Assembly (NCBI GenBank): GCA_947305345.1 | Contig: CAMZDH010000013.1 | Span: forward strand, 1-10,267 | Reading direction: 5' to 3' | DNA length: 10,267 bases | From: an uncultured Lachnospiraceae bacterium | GTDB taxonomy: Bacteria; Bacillota; Clostridia; Lachnospirales; Lachnospiraceae | In this document: in pieces, positions 7,889-10,267 of the stretch | Numbering within the stretch: position 1 is the first letter of the stretch | Layout: every line of letters begins with the position of its first letter | Notes under the pieces: model-generated | The model's database searches: none | What the model was told of the DNA's origin: nothing | Seen by the model: only the letters and a program-made list of their open reading frames with translations | Position numbers and translations under genes: made by a program

Positions 7889-8665
7889 ATGAAAGTCGTC
7901 ATTTTGGCCGGCGGTCTCGGGACCCGGATCAGCGAAGAGAGCCACCTTGTGCCGAAGCCGATGATCGAGATCGGCCGGAAGCCGATGCTCTGGCACATCA
8001 TGAAGCTGTACGCGCATTACGGCTACTACGATTTCGTGATCTGCGCGGGGTATAAGCAGGAAGTGATCAAAGACTACTTCGCGAATTTTTACGTCTACAA
8101 CTCCGACATCACGTTCGATCTTTCCGAAAACTCGATGACAGTGCATTCTTCGAACGCCGAGCCGTGGCGCGTGACCGTCGTGGACACGGGCTACGACACG
8201 ATGACCGGCGGACGCGTGAAACGCATTCAGAAATACATCGGCGACGAGCCGTTCTTCCTGACCTACGGCGACGCCGTGGCGGACATCGACATTCCGGCGC
8301 TGTTGGGCTTCCACCGGCGGAACGGTCACATCGCGACGCTTACCGCCGCGAACATTGCCCAGATGAAAGGCGTGCTCTCGAGTGGCGAGGACGGCACCGT
8401 CCAGGCGTTCCGCGAAAAGGACGAGGCGGATTCGACGCTGATCAACGGCGGCTTCATGGTGCTGGAACCGGAGATCTTCTCGTACATCGAAGGGGACGCG
8501 ACCGTATTTGAAAAGGAACCGCTGACGCGCCTTTCCGAAGAAAACGAACTTGACGCCTACCGTCACGAGGGCTTCTGGCAGTGCATGGACACGCAGCGCG
8601 AGAAGAAGAAGCTCGAGGAGCTTTGGAAGAGCGGCGCGGCGCCCTGGAAGATCTGGGAAGATTGA
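7889..8665 (+). CDS. rfbF: Glucose-1-phosphate cytidylyltransferase (RfbF)
   Basis: Predicted cytosolic enzyme making CDP-glucose and pyrophosphate from CTP and alpha-D-glucose 1-phosphate, the entry step to CDP-linked 3,6-dideoxyhexoses and related surface sugars. The 258-residue length is typical. The nucleotidyltransferase signature AGGLGTRISEE starts at residue 7, with PKPMIEIG at about 22-29, LWHIMKLY, then EPWRVTVVDTG and DTMTGGR, which are specific to the RfbF branch rather than RfbA or GalU. TYGDAVAD carries the metal-binding Asp, with Ala where most homologs I know have Gly (TYGDG). INGGFMVLEP and the C-terminal HEGFWQCMDT complete the pattern. The gene follows the DUF218 gene by 1 bp and its TGA overlaps the next ATG by 1 bp. 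None of the usual partners (rfbG CDP-glucose 4,6-dehydratase, rfbH) is next to it here. Confidence 0.93.
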   Translation: MKVVILAGGLGTRISEESHLVPKPMIEIGRKPMLWHIMKLYAHYGYYDFVICAGYKQEVIKDYFANFYVYNSDITFDLSENSMTVHSSNAEPWRVTVVDTGYDTMTGGRVKRIQKYIGDEPFFLTYGDAVADIDIPALLGFHRRNGHIATLTAANIAQMKGVLSSGEDGTVQAFREKDEADSTLINGGFMVLEPEIFSYIEGDATVFEKEPLTRLSEENELDAYRHEGFWQCMDTQREKKKLEELWKSGAAPWKIWED

Positions 8666-9561
8666 TGGAAGCTGAAGTCAGCTTAAGAAAGACCTTTCAT
8701 AAAGACATTTTCACACCGTTCGCGAAGGGGATCAACGCGTATGACCTTTTGTCCCCCGGCGACCGGGTGGCCGTCTGCATTTCCGGCGGCAAGGATTCGA
8801 TGCTGATGGCGAAGCTCTTTCAGGAGCTGAAGCGCCACAACAAGTTTGAATTCGGATTGGAATTCATCTGCATGGATCCCGGCTATCTGCCGGAGAACCG
8901 CGCGCTGATCGAGGAAAACGCGCGGAATCTGGAGATCCCCCTGCGCATTTTTGAAAGCAGCATTTTTGACACGGTGTCGTCGATCGAAAAATCACCGTGT
9001 TATCTCTGCGCGCGCATGCGGCGGGGATATTTGTACCGGTTCGCGCAGGATCTTAACTGCAACAAGATCGCGCTCGGGCATCATTACGACGACGTGATCG
9101 AGACGATCCTGATGGGCATGCTGTACGGCGGCCAGGTGCAGACGATGATGCCGAAGATCCATTCCACGAATTTTCCCGGAATGGAGCTGATCCGGCCGAT
9201 GTACCTCGTCCGCGAGGCGGATATCGTCCGCTGGCAGAAGCACAACGGGCTGCGCTTCCTGCAATGCGCCTGCCGCTTCACTGAAGAAGCAGAAAAGTTC
9301 GGCCTTGCGCCTGAAAACGCGGGCGCGGGCGAATTGTCCAAGCGGAAGGAAGTAAAACAGCTGATCCGCACCCTCAAAAAAACCAATCCCTACGTGGAGA
9401 GCAACATTTTCAAAAGCGTCGAAAACGTCAATCTGCAGACCGTCATCGCGTACAAGCAGGACGGCGTCACGCACCGTTTCGACGAATGGTACGGCCGGAT
9501 CCCGGAGAATGCGGCATTGCCCGCATCCGAAGCCGGCGCGGAAGGAGAGGCGATCGAATGA
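8665..9561 (+). CDS. ttcA: TtcA-like PP-loop ATPase, tRNA 2-thiocytidine biosynthesis
   Basis: N-type ATP pyrophosphatase that by family should adenylate a tRNA cytidine (position 32) and replace its 2-oxygen with sulfur. The 298-residue product has the PP-loop SGGKDS at 40-45, a C-x2-C pair (Cys112, Cys115, in PCYLCARMRRG) and LGHHYDDVIET at about 137-147, which is characteristic of TtcA/TilS-type enzymes. Cys201 and Cys203 (LQCACR) lie where TtcA has its third cysteine. Three cysteines in this arrangement bind an iron-sulfur cluster in E. coli TtcA, so I favour TtcA over TilS, which lacks them. The ATG at 8665 shares its A with the rfbF TGA, so translation is probably coupled; only a weak GGGAAG precedes it. 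The frame is open 28 codons further upstream inside rfbF, but that extension is low-complexity Glu/Arg/Ala and unlikely to be real. The exact tRNA target is inferred from the family; other thiolation enzymes of this superfamily are possible. Confidence 0.83.
   Translation: MEAEVSLRKTFHKDIFTPFAKGINAYDLLSPGDRVAVCISGGKDSMLMAKLFQELKRHNKFEFGLEFICMDPGYLPENRALIEENARNLEIPLRIFESSIFDTVSSIEKSPCYLCARMRRGYLYRFAQDLNCNKIALGHHYDDVIETILMGMLYGGQVQTMMPKIHSTNFPGMELIRPMYLVREADIVRWQKHNGLRFLQCACRFTEEAEKFGLAPENAGAGELSKRKEVKQLIRTLKKTNPYVESNIFKSVENVNLQTVIAYKQDGVTHRFDEWYGRIPENAALPASEAGAEGEAIE
9542..9550 (+). promoter_or_regulatory. Ribosome binding site of the alpha-galactosidase gene
   Basis: A purine-rich AAGGAGAGG at 9542-9550 ends 7 nt before the ATG at 9558. 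It supports that start, which overlaps the preceding TGA as ATGA, a classic coupling arrangement. Confidence 0.75.
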
Positions 9562-10267
9562 GCATTCGGGTGTCCGAAGACGGAAGACAGTTCTTTCTGG
9601 AGACGAAAACGTCCTCCTACCGGATGAAGGCGGACGAACTTGGAACGCTCCTGCATTTATATTACGGGGAAAAGAGCGGCGGCGACGATCTGTCGGCGCT
9701 GTTTCACGCGGTGCCAAGAGGACACGACGCGAACCCGTACGAAACCGGCATGAAGAACCGGGACTACGGGCTGGAAAGCATTCCGCAGGAATATTCGGGG
9801 TTTGGCGGCGCGGACTACCGGACGACGGCGCTTCGCGCGCGGTTTGAAGACGGGACCAGAACCGTGCGGTTCCGTTTTGAATCGTACCGGATCGAAGCCG
9901 GAAAATACGCGATCCCCGGGCTTCCGGCGGCTTACGACGACCGCGGCGACGCGGAAACGCTCGTGATCACGCTCCGGGACGTGGAAACCGGGCTCAAGGC
10001 GGGACTGTATTACGCTGTCTTTGAAGAGGCGGACGTCATTACCCGTGCCGTTAAGGTGACGAATGAGACCGCGGGGACGGTGACGCTCGAAAAATGCGCG
10101 TCACTTGCGCTCGCCTATCCGGCACGCGACTACGACCTTATGACCTTCTTCGGCCGCTGGGCGAAGGAACGGACGCCGGAGCGGGTGATGCTCGCGCTCG
10201 GCATCCGAGCCGAGCAGTCGCTTCGCGGCGCGTCGAGCTTACAATACAATCCCTCCGCATTATTGCT
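9558..10267 (+). CDS. Alpha-galactosidase, glycoside hydrolase family 36 (N-terminal part, cut by window end)
   Basis: The frame opens at the ATG overlapping the preceding stop codon and stays open to the window edge: 236 complete codons of a protein that in this family is about 730 residues. It reads as the N-terminal beta-sandwich domain of clan D alpha-galactosidases, which remove terminal alpha-1,6-galactose from melibiose, raffinose and related sugars. Recognisable stretches are the FLETKTSSY opening (13-21), LHLYYG (32-37), SIPQEYSGFG (74-83), a DYR (86-88) where homologs have DFR, AIPGLPAAY (about 118-126), TLVITLRD, VFEEADVITRAVKVTNE and RGASSLQYNP (223-232). The catalytic barrel with its two aspartates lies beyond the window, so activity and specificity cannot be judged. 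No signal peptide is visible, so a cytosolic enzyme is likely. The transporter or regulator usually found with such genes is not in view. Confidence 0.9.
   Translation, partial: MSIRVSEDGRQFFLETKTSSYRMKADELGTLLHLYYGEKSGGDDLSALFHAVPRGHDANPYETGMKNRDYGLESIPQEYSGFGGADYRTTALRARFEDGTRTVRFRFESYRIEAGKYAIPGLPAAYDDRGDAETLVITLRDVETGLKAGLYYAVFEEADVITRAVKVTNETAGTVTLEKCASLALAYPARDYDLMTFFGRWAKERTPERVMLALGIRAEQSLRGASSLQYNPSALL

Noticed and set aside
7871..8566. Minus-strand open frame of 231 codons opposite rfbF
   Set aside because: Fully antisense to a conserved nucleotidyltransferase, with no start signal or domain of its own.
8581..8664. Upstream ATG at 8581 as the start of the TtcA-like gene
   Set aside because: It would add 28 low-complexity Glu/Arg/Ala residues read out of frame through the conserved rfbF C-terminus; the TGATG overlap at 8663-8667 is a normal coupled start.
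1..10267. CRISPR array, insertion sequence, tRNA/rRNA gene or defence island
   Set aside because: No regularly spaced repeats, no transposase or integrase motifs, no tRNA-like cloverleaf and no unexplained gap; the window is almost entirely filled by six recognisable genes. AddAB acts against incoming linear DNA but is a housekeeping repair enzyme.

Overview
The window looks like chromosomal DNA of a Gram-positive bacterium of the Bacillota, most likely the Clostridia and perhaps a Lachnospiraceae relative. The main reason is that it carries a complete AddB-AddA pair, the recombination helicase-nuclease typical of Firmicutes, with the AddB iron-sulfur cysteines intact. Supporting signs are strong AAGGAGG-type ribosome binding sites, a sigma-A-like promoter and very tight gene packing. 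The DNA is GC-rich with GC-rich third codon positions, which points to one of the higher-GC clostridial lineages. There is no rRNA, so the lineage stays an inference.

Layout: positions 1-147 are an AT-richer leader holding one convincing promoter (about 92-120) and the addB ribosome binding site. Everything after that is a single plus-strand gene array without a usable gap: addB (148-3552), addA (3554-7261), a membrane-anchored DUF218/SanA-YdcF-like protein (about 7246-7887), rfbF glucose-1-phosphate cytidylyltransferase (7889-8665), a TtcA-like PP-loop ATPase for tRNA 2-thiolation (8665-9561), and the first third of a family 36 alpha-galactosidase (9558 to the window edge). Junctions are 1-bp gaps or short overlaps (1-bp TGATG, 4-bp ATGA, about 16 bp at addA/DUF218). 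I saw no terminator or second strong promoter between genes, so cotranscription from the promoter near 92-120 is the simplest reading.

Function: AddA and AddB together form the double-strand-break resection machine that prepares ends for RecA. The remaining genes do not share an obvious pathway with it: an envelope-linked DUF218 protein, a nucleotide-sugar synthase (CDP-glucose), a tRNA-modification enzyme and a glycosidase. This looks like a housekeeping operon in which gene order has accreted rather than a dedicated system.

I found no mobile element, CRISPR array, RNA gene, toxin-antitoxin pair or recognisable defence island. Nothing here convincingly represents an undescribed system. The points most worth a second look are the orphan rfbF, the odd operon composition, a strong inverted repeat inside addA, and a possible divergent reading frame at the left edge.
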